Source: Nitratireductor soli
GTDB taxonomy: Bacteria > Pseudomonadota > Alphaproteobacteria > Rhizobiales > Rhizobiaceae
Assembly: GCF_001050155.1 (NCBI RefSeq)
Contig: NZ_LFVY01000015.1
Span: forward strand, 62,001 to 126,000
Direction: 5' to 3'
Length of the DNA stretch: 64,000 nt
The notes under the pieces were generated by a model. It did not search any database and was not told where the DNA came from. It saw only the letters and a program-made list of their open reading frames with translations. The position numbers were made by a program, and so were the translations under genes. Shown here piece by piece: positions 35,592 through 44,382 of the stretch (positions within the stretch are counted from its first letter, which is position 1; every line of letters starts with the position of its first letter).

Positions 35592-35622
35592 AACGGCGGC
35601 CGGGACACGCGCCCGGCCGACC

Positions 35623-36504
35623 TCAAGCCAGCTTCGCCTTGTGTGCCGGCTCCACATGGATGGTGACCTGCGCGCCGGGCAGTGTCTTCTCCAGTGCCTG
35701 CTCGATACGGTCGCAGATGCGGTGCGCCGCCTCCACGGTCATCTCCGAAGGCACCACCAGGTGGAACTCAATGAAGCGGGCCCGACCCGCTTCGCGGGTC
35801 TTGAGGTCGTGAAATTCCAGCGCGCCGGTGCGGTTTTCCTCGACGACGCGCTCGATCTCGGCGAGGTCGCCGGGCTCCACCGCCACATCCATCAGCCCCT
35901 GCACGGAGTGGCCGACCATGTGCCAGCCATGCCACAGTATGTTGAGCGCGACGATTGCCGCCATCAGCGGGTCAAGCCACAGCCAGCCGGTGGCCAATGC
36001 GAGGACCAGGCCTGCAATGACACCCACCGACGTGACCACGTCCGTCCAAAGGTGACGCCCATCGGCAACCATGGCCGGCGAGCGCGCGCGCCGGCCGGTG
36101 GACATCAACAGCCAGGCCCACACACCATTGCCGACCGCCGCCAGCGCGTTGATGGCGATGCCGAGCGCCGGTGCCTCGAGCACCCGCGGAGCGAAAAATG
36201 CCCCCCACGCCTCATGCAGGATGAGAAGGGCCGCCAGAACGATCAGCACGCCTTCCAGAACGGCCGAGAAATACTCCGCCTTGTGATGGCCGAAAGGGTG
36301 GTTGTCGTCGGCCGGCTTGTGCGCCAGGCGCAGCGCATACCAGGCAATCGTCGAGGCGACGACATTGACCACCGATTCCATCGCGTCGGAAAACAGCGCC
36401 ACGGAGCCGGTCAACCACCATGCCGCCAGCTTCAGCGCGAAAATGGCGAGCGCGACGGCGATGGACCAGGCGGCGATGCGCTGGAGCTTGCCGTTCGACG
36501 GCAT
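35623..36504 (-). CDS. Cation diffusion facilitator (CDF) metal transporter
   Basis: A 293-aa efflux transporter with six helices and a cytoplasmic C-terminal domain (from about 205). The metal site is SDAMES in helix 2 and HLWTDVV in helix 5: an Asp/Glu plus His/Asp set, where the second Asp of the helix 2 pair is replaced by Glu. NHPFGHHKAEYFS is the conserved interhelical loop. Substrate could be Zn, Fe or Mn. It converges on the YciI-linked gene and stands alone. Confidence 0.9.
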   Translation of the reverse strand: MPSNGKLQRIAAWSIAVALAIFALKLAAWWLTGSVALFSDAMESVVNVVASTIAWYALRLAHKPADDNHPFGHHKAEYFSAVLEGVLIVLAALLILHEAWGAFFAPRVLEAPALGIAINALAAVGNGVWAWLLMSTGRRARSPAMVADGRHLWTDVVTSVGVIAGLVLALATGWLWLDPLMAAIVALNILWHGWHMVGHSVQGLMDVAVEPGDLAEIERVVEENRTGALEFHDLKTREAGRARFIEFHLVVPSEMTVEAAHRICDRIEQALEKTLPGAQVTIHVEPAHKAKLA

Positions 36505-36572
36505 GGTGGTTCCTTTCGATTGCTGCCTTCTCCCCCGGGAGCGAAGGGGAGGAGGCTTATCGGGGCTTTGTG

Positions 36573-38762
36573 TCAGGCCGCCTTCACACGCGCCTTGCGC
36601 GGCAGATGGGCCACCACGTTCTCGATCATGCGCATGCCGGCATTGTGGCCGAGTGTCATGATCGATTCGGGATGGAATTGCACTGCGGCAATCGGTTCGC
36701 TTTCATGTTCTATCCCCATGATGACGCCATCCTCGGTTTCCGCCGTAACGGTGAATTCGCGCGGCAGGCGCGCCGGGTCGGCGAAGATCGAATGATAACG
36801 CCCGACGGTGATCTCGGCCGGCAGGCCGGAAAACACCAGGCTGTTGCCGCTGGCGCGGATGCGCGAGGGTTTTCCATGCATCGGCTCGGCCAATTGACGA
36901 AGCGCGCCGCCATAGGCCTCGACCAGCGCCTGCAGACCGAGGCAGACGCCGAAGACCGGCAATCCCCGTCCCCGTGCCCTGGCGATGGTCGCCGCGCAAT
37001 CGAAATCCTCGGGCCGGCCGGGTCCGGGCGACAGCACCACCAGGTCGGGATCGACGGTCTCGAACACATCGTCGGCCACCGGCGAGCGCACCGTCGCCAC
37101 CGCGGCGCCGGTCTGGCGGAAATAATTGGCCAGCGTGTGCACGAAGGAATCCTCATGGTCGACGAGCAGGATCTTCACCCCCTCGCCGACGCGGGCCGTC
37201 GAGCGCGTTTCACTGTCCATATTGGACTTTCCTGCATCGCGGATGGCCGACAGCATGGCCGAGGCCTTCAGCTCGGTTTCGGCTTCCTCTTCCTGCGGGT
37301 CGGAATCGAACAGCAGCGTCGCGCCGGCCCGCACCTCGGCGATGCCGTCCTTGATGCGGATGGTGCGCAGCGTCAGGCCGGTGTTCATGTCGCCGTTGAA
37401 ATGGACCATGCCGATGGCCCCGCCATACCAGGCGCGCGGGCTCTTCTCGTTTTCCTCGATGAAGCGCATCGCCCACAGTTTCGGCGCGCCGGTGACGGTG
37501 ACCGCCCAGGCGTGGCTCAAAAAGGCGTCGAAGGCATCCATGCCCTCGCGCAGCCGGCCCTCGATGTGATCGACCGTGTGGATCAGCCGCGAATACATCT
37601 CGATCTGCCGCCGGCCGATGACGCGCACCGAACCCGGCTCGCAGACCCGGCTCTTGTCGTTGCGGTCGACATCGGAACACATGGTCAGTTCCGATTCGTC
37701 CTTCTTCGAATTGAGCAGCTTGATGATCTGCTCGGCATCGGCGATGGCATCGTCGCCGCGCTTGATGGTGCCCGAGATCGGGCAGGTCTCGACGCGCCTG
37801 CCATTGACGCGGACGAACATTTCCGGCGAGGCGCCGACGAGGAATTCCTGCTCGCCGAGATTGATGAAGAACGAATAGGGCGACGGGTTGATCTGCTTCA
37901 GCCGGCGCGAGATCTGCGAGGGACGCCGCTCGGCCCGCTCCATGAACATCTGTCCCGGCACCACCTCGAACAAATCGCCGCGGTGGAAACTCTGCTTGGC
38001 CTTTTCGACCAGGCGCGCATATTCGCCCGGTTCATGGTCGGCACGCGGCGGCTTCTGGCTGGCGGTCCTGAACGGCTCGACGCTGCCCTCGCGCGCCAAA
38101 CCCTCGGTGGAGAACCCCTCGCCCGCATAATCGTAGCGGTCGTGCCAGGCCTTGGCCGCGTGGTGATCGACGACGAGGATTTCGTCCGGCAGGTACAACA
38201 CCAGATCGCGCTGGCTTTCAGGGCGCGCGAGGCTCTGCGTGATCGGGTCGAACTGGAAGGCGAGATCGTAGCCGAACGCGCCATAGAGGCCGAGATTGGC
38301 GTCGTGGTCGGTGTGGAACAGGCCGGTGACGGCGCGCAAAACGGTGAAGACGGTCGGCGCGCGCGAGCGCTCCTCCTCGGCGACGATGCGCTCCGGCTCG
38401 GCAACGCTCAGGGCGACGAGCTGCGGCGAGCGTTCGCTCACCGTCACCGCGTCGAGCGTCTCGACCACGGCCGCAACGGCCGGCAGCAAGGCCCTGCCGC
38501 GCGCATTGAGCGCCTCGATCTTCATCGCCCGGCCGCGCGCGGAAATCACCAGCGGCGGATCGATGATCGCCGTGTCCCAGCGCGTGTAACGGCCGGGATA
38601 CTCATAGTTGGACGAGAACACCGCGCCGCGCCGCTCGTCGAGCGCATCGATATAAGTGTCGATGGCGCCCTCGTAGCCGGTCTCGCTGCGCGTGCGGGTG
38701 ATGGCGATGCCGCCGGCGGTGACAAACCGCTCGCCGCCATTTTCCAGAACTTCCAGGCTCAT
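36573..38762 (-). CDS. trpE(G): Anthranilate synthase, fused TrpE-TrpG
   Basis: A 729-aa fusion that makes anthranilate from chorismate and glutamine. The TrpE part (1 to about 515) has [22 protein letters not shown]..., [34 protein letters not shown] and [16 protein letters not shown]. The TrpG amidotransferase part (from about 525) has [30 protein letters not shown], the nucleophile Cys in [17 protein letters not shown] and [12 protein letters not shown]. Fusion and length are typical of rhizobia. It is controlled by the trpL attenuator immediately upstream. Confidence 0.96.
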   Translation of the reverse strand: MSLEVLENGGERFVTAGGIAITRTRSETGYEGAIDTYIDALDERRGAVFSSNYEYPGRYTRWDTAIIDPPLVISARGRAMKIEALNARGRALLPAVAAVVETLDAVTVSERSPQLVALSVAEPERIVAEEERSRAPTVFTVLRAVTGLFHTDHDANLGLYGAFGYDLAFQFDPITQSLARPESQRDLVLYLPDEILVVDHHAAKAWHDRYDYAGEGFSTEGLAREGSVEPFRTASQKPPRADHEPGEYARLVEKAKQSFHRGDLFEVVPGQMFMERAERRPSQISRRLKQINPSPYSFFINLGEQEFLVGASPEMFVRVNGRRVETCPISGTIKRGDDAIADAEQIIKLLNSKKDESELTMCSDVDRNDKSRVCEPGSVRVIGRRQIEMYSRLIHTVDHIEGRLREGMDAFDAFLSHAWAVTVTGAPKLWAMRFIEENEKSPRAWYGGAIGMVHFNGDMNTGLTLRTIRIKDGIAEVRAGATLLFDSDPQEEEAETELKASAMLSAIRDAGKSNMDSETRSTARVGEGVKILLVDHEDSFVHTLANYFRQTGAAVATVRSPVADDVFETVDPDLVVLSPGPGRPEDFDCAATIARARGRGLPVFGVCLGLQALVEAYGGALRQLAEPMHGKPSRIRASGNSLVFSGLPAEITVGRYHSIFADPARLPREFTVTAETEDGVIMGIEHESEPIAAVQFHPESIMTLGHNAGMRMIENVVAHLPRKARVKAA

Positions 38763-38801
38763 TGTCTGCTCCCTTTATGAGGCATCGCCGGGAGGCTGTG
38801 A

Positions 38802-38835
38802 CAAAAATGGCCGCCCGGTTTTCACCTGCGGCCAT
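38802..38835 (-). terminator. trp attenuator terminator
   Basis: On the minus strand ATGGCCGC (38835-38828), a 13-nt loop, GCGGCCAT (38814-38807) and TTTTG: a perfect 8-bp stem followed by a U-run. The first arm can instead pair with AGCGGCCA (38871-38864) directly after the trpL stop, which is the expected antiterminator. Confidence 0.85.
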
Positions 38836-38872
38836 GATCTGAACGTCGCGCACACTGCACGGTTGGCCGCTG

Positions 38873-38929
38873 TTAGCGAGCCCACCACCACAGATTTGCG
38901 CAAGAAATCGTCCGAGAAATCGTCGTCAT
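38873..38929 (-). CDS. trpL: trp leader peptide, 18 aa, with Trp-Trp-Trp
   Basis: MTTISRTISCANLWWWAR has three consecutive Trp codons, as in the Sinorhizobium trpL product. Its ATG overlaps the TGA of the PAP2 gene (ATGA), and the predicted transcript start is the A of the ATG, in line with the leaderless trpL mRNA known from rhizobia. Stalling on the Trp codons would favour the antiterminator and trpE(G) expression. In Sinorhizobium the freed leader RNA and peptide also act in trans. Confidence 0.9.
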   Translation of the reverse strand: MTTISRTISCANLWWWAR

Positions 38930-39693
38930 GGCTTTTCCATAGCCTCCGCCGCGCCGTCGCGCAACTGCTTTCGCGAGCCCTCCGCATGGCCGCTGCTGCG
39001 GTAGAGCGCCAGCAGCGTCACGGCGAGCCATGTCAGGCTCGCCCACGCCGCGCCCAGCGCCCAGCCGGCCGCCACGTCGCTCGGCCAGTGCACGCCGAGA
39101 TAGACCCGGCTGACGCCGACGACCAGCGCGATGAGCACCGCGACGCAGAGCACGTAGGCGCGCACCCGCCAATCGGCGAAGAAGCGCATCACCAGCGCCG
39201 CCAGGGTCAGATAGGCGACGGTGGTGACCATGGCATGGCCGCTCGGGAAGCTCGCCGTGTGGATGACATCCAGATGCGCGACGATGTCCGGCCGCGGCCG
39301 ATCGTAGAAAGTCTTCAGGAAATGCGAGACGAGCGCCCCGGAGCCGACCGAGGAAACCGCATAGAACGCCGCTCCGAAACGGCGCGTGACGATGAGAAGG
39401 CCCGTCACCACCGCCAGCGACAGGACGATCAGCGGGTAGCCGCCGACCGCCGTCACCTCGAGCGCCGCTTCCTCGAGCCAGGGCGGCCCGAGCGGATCCG
39501 TGGGATCGGCCGGGTTGCGCATCGACAGAAGTATGCGTTCGTCCAGGGCGCGGATTTCACCCTCCGCCACCTCGTCGGCGATGGCGAAAAAGGCGAAGGA
39601 GCCGAGCGCCAGCACGAGAAGGAGCAGGACCGGCGCCAGCGCCTGCCGCCGCCGGCCGACGCGCCGGGCAAAGCTTTCGAGGGCTTGTGTCAT
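38926..39693 (-). CDS. PAP2-family membrane phosphatase
   Basis: A 255-aa phosphatase of the PAP2/undecaprenyl-diphosphatase type with about six membrane helices. The three catalytic motifs are KTFYDRPRP, FPSGHAMV (P-S-G-H) and RVYLGVHWPSDV (S-R-x5-H-x3-D). Its 3' end carries the promoter of trpL, and its stop codon overlaps the trpL start. Confidence 0.9.
   Translation of the reverse strand: MTQALESFARRVGRRRQALAPVLLLLVLALGSFAFFAIADEVAEGEIRALDERILLSMRNPADPTDPLGPPWLEEAALEVTAVGGYPLIVLSLAVVTGLLIVTRRFGAAFYAVSSVGSGALVSHFLKTFYDRPRPDIVAHLDVIHTASFPSGHAMVTTVAYLTLAALVMRFFADWRVRAYVLCVAVLIALVVGVSRVYLGVHWPSDVAAGWALGAAWASLTWLAVTLLALYRSSGHAEGSRKQLRDGAAEAMEKP
38936..38964 (-). promoter_or_regulatory. trpL/trpE(G) promoter inside the PAP2 gene
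   Basis: On the minus strand TTGCGC (38964-38959), 17-bp spacer, TATGGA (38941-38936), then six bases and the trpL ATG. The promoter lies fully in the coding sequence of the PAP2 gene. Same geometry as the leu leader promoter. Confidence 0.7.
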
Positions 39694-40083
39694 CGCGGAT
39701 GAGAACTCCCGTTACGCCCCGCCCGCCGCAATCACGCGGCGTGGCAGGTGTCGCCTATTTAGGGGATATTCCCTCCCTGTCCACAGAGGGGTTCGATCTG
39801 CGCCGCAGCGGCCGGCCCCCAGGGTCGTTTTTGCCGCGCCGGCTTGACATCGCCGCAGCGCTGCACCACCTTCAATTCATGAAAACGCGCCAGAAACATA
39901 TGTCTGTTCTCTTCCGGGTGTGTCCCATAGCGGGATACTGACCCCCGGTTCGGTGCTGTGCGCCTCCGAACCGCGGGGCGCGAATCCGTAAGCCAGCCGC
40001 CAGGGCGGATCGGCCATCCGGAGCAAAACTCCAAGGCGCATCAAACAACCACACGAACACAGCCGAAGGTTGGCCGGAAACGC
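39694..40083. other. Gene-free region upstream of the first Rnk gene
   Basis: I see no gene. Two structures stand out: an imperfect palindrome GTGTCCC/GGGATAC at 39920-39938, and a strong hairpin at 39942-39978 (CGGTTCGG with CCGAACCG plus a CCCC/GGGG extension and one bulged C). A TTGACA hexamer at 39844-39849 lacks a good -10 partner. Confidence 0.45.
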
Positions 40084-40530
40084 ATGGATATGCGGTCCCG
40101 ACAACCTCGCATGGATAAGCCAATGCAGCACAAGACCGGGCGCAAGCCGAGCATCACGATTTCCGAAACCGATTACCAACGCCTGAGCGGCCTCGCCGAG
40201 GCGATTGAAGACCGCAACCCCGAAATGTCGGAAACCATGCTGGCCGAACTCGACAGGGCCCGCGTCGTGCGCGACAGCGCCCTGGCCGGCACCGTTGTGC
40301 GCATGGGCTCGACCCTGACCTACACGGCCGATGCCGGCGAGGCGAAGACCGTGACCCTGGTCTATCCCGGCGAAGCCGACATCGAACAGGGCCGCATCTC
40401 CATCACCACACCGGTGGGCACCGCCCTGCTCGGCCTGAAGGAAGGCCAGTCGATCGACTGGGCGGCGCGCAACGGACAGATACACCGATTGACCGTGCTG
40501 GCCGTCAACCAGACGGCGCAAAGCGCCTGA
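40084..40530 (+). CDS. Rnk-like regulator (GreA/GreB C-terminal domain)
   Basis: A 148-aa protein, usually annotated 'nucleoside diphosphate kinase regulator' (Rnk). The N-terminal helical part (ITISETDYQRLSGLAEAIED) is followed by a GreA/GreB C-terminal FKBP-like domain (VVRMGSTLTYTADAGE; TLVYPGEADIEQGRISITTP; GTALLGLKEGQSIDW). It probably binds RNA polymerase at the secondary channel without cleavage activity. ATG 40084 is used; 40111 or 40123 are also possible, as none has a strong ribosome site. Confidence 0.85.
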   Translation: MDMRSRQPRMDKPMQHKTGRKPSITISETDYQRLSGLAEAIEDRNPEMSETMLAELDRARVVRDSALAGTVVRMGSTLTYTADAGEAKTVTLVYPGEADIEQGRISITTPVGTALLGLKEGQSIDWAARNGQIHRLTVLAVNQTAQSA

Positions 40531-40591
40531 TCGCACCATGCGCCATCCGCATCTCCTGTTCTTCACGGGCCATCTCCTGACGGGAGGCTAG

Positions 40592-40621
40592 CCCCTGCGC
40601 CGAGCCGTCTCCGCGCAGGGG
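40592..40621 (+). terminator. Hairpin after the first Rnk gene
   Basis: CCCCTGCGC (40592-40600) pairs with GCGCAGGGG (40613-40621), a perfect 9-bp stem, followed by TCTGCCCTTTCC, a poor U-tract. It separates the two Rnk-type genes and may end the first transcript or shield its 3' end. Confidence 0.5.
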
Positions 40622-40683
40622 TCTGCCCTTTCCGACAGACTTGACGCGCCGCCAGCCGAGCGGCGCCGCGATGGAGATCAGCC

Positions 40684-41205
40684 ATGTGGACCAATCAGGG
40701 GTGCATTCTCACCACCAAGGATTTCACCATCCTCGAAATCCTCCAGGAGCGCCGCACGGGGCTCAGCGAACCGCTAACGGCCCTGCTGCGCCACAAGCTC
40801 GACAGCGCCACGGTGGTGTTTCGCGACGACGTGCCGCCCCATGTGGCGACCTTGAACAGCCGCGTGCGCTTCCGCATCGGCGGGGCGATGCCGGAAACGC
40901 GCATCATCAGCCACGACCAGATGCAGGGCATGGTCGGCCTGACGCTGCCCCTGACGACGCTGCGCGGCCTGGCCCTGCTCGGCCTCTCGGACGGGGAAAG
41001 CCTCGCCCTGCCGCGCGACGGCGCGGACGCGCCGCATCGCGTCTTGCTGGAGGCGGTTCTCTACCAGCCCGAGGCGGCGCGGCAGAAGGCCGGCGCGCGC
41101 ACCCGCGCCCGCCCGCCCCTGCGGCTGGTGCATGATGCCGGCGCGCTGGCCCTGTCCATGCCGCACGATGCCGGCGACGACGATCCCGGCCCGAGTGCTG
41201 CTTGA
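40684..41205 (+). CDS. Second Rnk/GreA-like protein, diverged
   Basis: A 173-aa relative of the preceding gene product with the same domain order: N-terminal helical region (DFTILEILQERRTGLSEPLT), then a GreA/GreB-like domain (SRVRFRIGGAMPETRIISHD; GLTLPLTTLRGLALLGLSDG). It has a C-terminal tail of about 45 residues rich in Ala, Arg and Asp. Here the conserved TLVYPGEAD block is lost (RIISHDQMQGMVGL), so its contact with RNA polymerase may differ. GGAG precedes the ATG. Confidence 0.75.
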   Translation: MWTNQGCILTTKDFTILEILQERRTGLSEPLTALLRHKLDSATVVFRDDVPPHVATLNSRVRFRIGGAMPETRIISHDQMQGMVGLTLPLTTLRGLALLGLSDGESLALPRDGADAPHRVLLEAVLYQPEAARQKAGARTRARPPLRLVHDAGALALSMPHDAGDDDPGPSAA

Positions 41206-41255
41206 CCCTCACGCCGCGTGAGAGACTATGTCTTCGTCCTGCGGAGGCATGAACG

Positions 41256-42029
41256 ATGAAGGAATGGACGGTCAGCGATCTGGCGAGGCTCGCCGGCATC
41301 ACGGTGCGGGCGCTGCATCACTATGACGAGACCGGCCTTCTGAAACCCGCTCGTGTCGGCGAGAACCGTTATCGCTACTATGGCGAGGAGGAATTGCTGC
41401 GCCTGCAGCAGATCCTCCTGCACCGCGAGCTTGGCATCCCGCTCCACGAGATCGGCGCCATGCTCGACCGGCCCGGCTTCGACCGCCTGGCGACGCTGAA
41501 GGACCAGCGCCGCCGGCTTGAAGCGGAAGCGCAGCGCTATCGCCAGCTTGTCAGGACGATCGACCGCACGATCGCCAGCCTAGAAGGAGATCGCGCCATG
41601 AAACACGCAGAACTGTACAAGGGATTCGCGCCGCCCGAGAAACAGGCCGAGTACGAAGACTGGCTGATCGGCCGCTTTGGTGAATCGATGCGCCAGGAGA
41701 TCGCCGCAAGCCGCGAGAAAACAGCGGAAATCGGCCCTGAAGGCATCCAGGCCCGCATGCGCGACCTGGCCGGGATCGAGGCCGCGCTGGTCCAGGCGAT
41801 GCAGAACGGCACGCCACCGGAGGCGCGCGCGCTGGACGCGCTGATCGAACGCCACCGGGCCTGGGTCGCCGGCATGTGGACGAAACCCTGCGCCCCGCAG
41901 GCCTATGCGGGACTGGCCGATGTCTACGGCAGCCACCCGGATTTCCGCGAGCGTTATGAAACGCTGGCGGCCGGCTTCTCGACATGGCTGCCGACGGCGA
42001 TGAAGGCCTGGGCGCGCCGCCAGGACTGA
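41256..42029 (+). CDS. MerR-family regulator with TipAS effector domain
   Basis: A 257-aa regulator: N-terminal MerR helix-turn-helix (VSDLARLAGITVRALHHYDE, ENRYRYYGEEELLRLQQILL), a coiled-coil (about 85-110), and a TipAS-type antibiotic-recognition domain (ALDALIERHRAWVAGMWTKP, YAGLADVYGSHPDFRERYE). TipA-type proteins induce genes in response to thiopeptides or other drugs. No obvious target gene follows on the same strand. Confidence 0.9.
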   Translation: MKEWTVSDLARLAGITVRALHHYDETGLLKPARVGENRYRYYGEEELLRLQQILLHRELGIPLHEIGAMLDRPGFDRLATLKDQRRRLEAEAQRYRQLVRTIDRTIASLEGDRAMKHAELYKGFAPPEKQAEYEDWLIGRFGESMRQEIAASREKTAEIGPEGIQARMRDLAGIEAALVQAMQNGTPPEARALDALIERHRAWVAGMWTKPCAPQAYAGLADVYGSHPDFRERYETLAAGFSTWLPTAMKAWARRQD

Positions 42030-42068
42030 CGCCGGCCGTCGCGGCAGCCCGGCGTGAAGAAAGCGCCG

Positions 42069-42905
42069 CTACCGCGGCAGATTGTGCCGGTAGCGGCGCG
42101 AGCCGCGCAATTCGGAACCGTCGGCCATCACGATGCGGAAATCGCCGTCGCGCGCCGGCGCCACCTCCCTCACCCGCGCCGTGTTGACGAGGAAGGAGCG
42201 ATGCACGCGCATCGCCTCTGCTCCGGCGTCCGCCATCTGCTCCTGCAGCGCCGAAAGGCTGATGCGCGCCAGATGGGTGCGGCCCTCGGCGCGGATTTCC
42301 ACGTAGTTCGCAGCAGCCCGCGCCCACTCAACGGCATCGGCGCGCAACAGGATGGTGCGCCCGCCCGACCTCAGCGTTAGCCGCCCGGACGCGCGCGCCT
42401 CCGCCCGCGCGACAGCAGCCTCCCGTCGCTGCTCCTCGACGGTGCGCATGAGATTAAGGACCAGCAGGATCAGGGCGTAGGACAGCAGGTCCTTGCGGTA
42501 CTCGTAGAGCAGGTCGGAAACCGGCGCCTCGAAGAAGACGTAGTGCCTGCCGAACAGCAGCCAGAAGAGCGCCTTCCTGAGCACGACGATACCGGCGACA
42601 TGCAGGCCGCAGAAAACCAGGCTGCCGGCGAGATGTGCAGGCAGCAGCGCCAGCCAGCCGCCGGAGGAGATGGGAAAGCGCCGTTCCCAAAGCGCCACCA
42701 GCGGCACCAGCAGGACGACAATGACGATACTGGTAAACTCGAGGATCCACGGCACGCGGACATCGATCGGCTGTCCGGCCCGCGCGGCGTCAGCCACCAG
42801 GGTGGAGGCATTGACGACACCGACCGCCAGAACGAAACCGGCGGCTATCAGCGTCACGCGCAGGAGCACGCGGCGATCGATCTCACGGTCGCTGAGGGGC
42901 GGCAT
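42069..42905 (-). CDS. Membrane-bound LytTR-domain regulator
   Basis: A 278-aa protein: four membrane helices in the N-terminal half (about 15-160) and a C-terminal LytTR DNA-binding domain (LTLRSGGRTILLRADAVEWA; RAAANYVEIRAEGRTHLARI; ADAGAEAMRVHRSFLVNTAR). It therefore acts at the membrane without a histidine kinase partner. ATG 42905 is chosen; longer frames add Arg-rich non-coding residues. It is divergent from an acyltransferase gene, a recurrent pairing. Confidence 0.88.
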   Translation of the reverse strand: MPPLSDREIDRRVLLRVTLIAAGFVLAVGVVNASTLVADAARAGQPIDVRVPWILEFTSIVIVVLLVPLVALWERRFPISSGGWLALLPAHLAGSLVFCGLHVAGIVVLRKALFWLLFGRHYVFFEAPVSDLLYEYRKDLLSYALILLVLNLMRTVEEQRREAAVARAEARASGRLTLRSGGRTILLRADAVEWARAAANYVEIRAEGRTHLARISLSALQEQMADAGAEAMRVHRSFLVNTARVREVAPARDGDFRIVMADGSELRGSRRYRHNLPR

Positions 42906-43108
42906 CACCGGACGGCGAGCGCGACGGACTGCGCTCCGCGCGGCGATCCGTCCCCATCCGGCCGCCGTTCCTCCCGCGGCCGGCAGCGGCCGACGCCGCT
43001 CGTCCCGCCGGCGGGGCGTTCGTCCCACGGCGATTCAGCACGCCCCGCGCCTCGGCTAGTTTCAACCGGCCCAGCACCTGCCCCGAACATCTTCGAGGAA
43101 CCCCAACG

Positions 43109-44374
43109 ATGAATCCGGAAAACACCCTGCTTGCCCAAAACTCCTCCCGACGCCACGACCTCGACTGGTTGCGGGTGATCGCCTTCGGCCTGTTGATTCT
43201 CTACCACGTCGGCATGTTCTACGTTACCTGGGATTGGCACGTCAAAAGCCCGCATGCCTCGCGTTTTCTCGAGCCGGCCATGGTGCTGGTCAATCCGTGG
43301 CGGCTCGCTCTGCTGTTCTTCATCTCAGGCGTCGCCCTGCGCTTCGCCCTGGATAAGGCCCGGTACGGGACCCAGAACGGGACCCAGCGCAAGAACGGCA
43401 TCGCCGCCTTCGCCAGGGCACGCTTCGTCCGGTTGTTCCTGCCGATCGCCTTCGGCATGCTGGTTCTGGTGGTGCCGCAAAGCTATTTCGAGCTGTTGAC
43501 CAAGGGCGAGATCGAACCCGGCTACTGGCGTTTCTACCCGGCCTATCTCGATCTCGAGCAGCATTTCTCCATCATCACCCCCACCTGGAACCACCTGTGG
43601 TACGTGGTGTACCTGCTGATCTACACGCTGCTGATCGTCGCCGTCTCGCCATGGCTCGGGCGGCTGGCCGCCGGTCGGGGCGAACGGCTTTTCGCCTGGC
43701 TGCTACGCGGCCCCACCGGCCTGCGCCTGTTCGTCGTTCCGGCGCTGCCCTTCATCGCCTATCGATTTGTCCTGGCGCCGCATTTCCCCACCACCCATGC
43801 TCTGGTCGATGACTGGGCCAATCACGCCAACAATCTGACCGTCCTGCTGCTCGGCTATCTGGCTGCGAAAAGCCCGTTCTTCTGGCAGGCCATCGCCGCC
43901 GCCCGCGTCCGTGCCCTGACCACGACGCTGGCCTTCGCCGCGCTTCTCACCGTCGCCTATTTGAACGCCGGTTGGGTGCGTCAGAACGATGTTCTCATCA
44001 CAGCTTTCCATACCCTGCGCACACTTTATGCCTGGCTGGCGATCCTGACCCTTCTGGGCCTTGCGCAGCGCTGGCTGGACCGGCCAGGTCCTCTTCTGGC
44101 CTATCTCAGCGGGGCGATCTTCCCATGCTATATCCTGCACCAGACGCTGATCGTCGTCATCGGCTATGCGCTGGCAGGGATGCGCTTGCCGGTCGCCGCC
44201 GAAGCCGGCATAGTCACCGGCGGCACGGTGGCCGGCTGCCTCGTCCTCTACGAAACGATCCGCCGCGTCGGCCCGCTCCGGCCGTTGTTCGGCCTGCCCT
44301 GGCGCAAGCCCGAGCACTCCTCCGGGCAGGCCGCCGCGCCGGTGAGACCGCGCCGGCGCGTCACTTCCACCTGA
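43109..44374 (+). CDS. Acyltransferase family 3 (OpgC/OafA-like) membrane protein
   Basis: A 421-aa integral membrane protein with ten or so helices. The catalytic-type His is in RHDLDWLRVIAFGLLILYHV (RxxxxDWLR...H) and the family marks LALLFFISGVALRFAL and NHLWYVVYLLIYTLL. It transfers acyl groups to envelope glycans or lipids. It is divergent from the LytTR regulator, its likely controller. Confidence 0.9.
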   Translation: MNPENTLLAQNSSRRHDLDWLRVIAFGLLILYHVGMFYVTWDWHVKSPHASRFLEPAMVLVNPWRLALLFFISGVALRFALDKARYGTQNGTQRKNGIAAFARARFVRLFLPIAFGMLVLVVPQSYFELLTKGEIEPGYWRFYPAYLDLEQHFSIITPTWNHLWYVVYLLIYTLLIVAVSPWLGRLAAGRGERLFAWLLRGPTGLRLFVVPALPFIAYRFVLAPHFPTTHALVDDWANHANNLTVLLLGYLAAKSPFFWQAIAAARVRALTTTLAFAALLTVAYLNAGWVRQNDVLITAFHTLRTLYAWLAILTLLGLAQRWLDRPGPLLAYLSGAIFPCYILHQTLIVVIGYALAGMRLPVAAEAGIVTGGTVAGCLVLYETIRRVGPLRPLFGLPWRKPEHSSGQAAAPVRPRRRVTST

Positions 44375-44382
44375 ATCGGATT

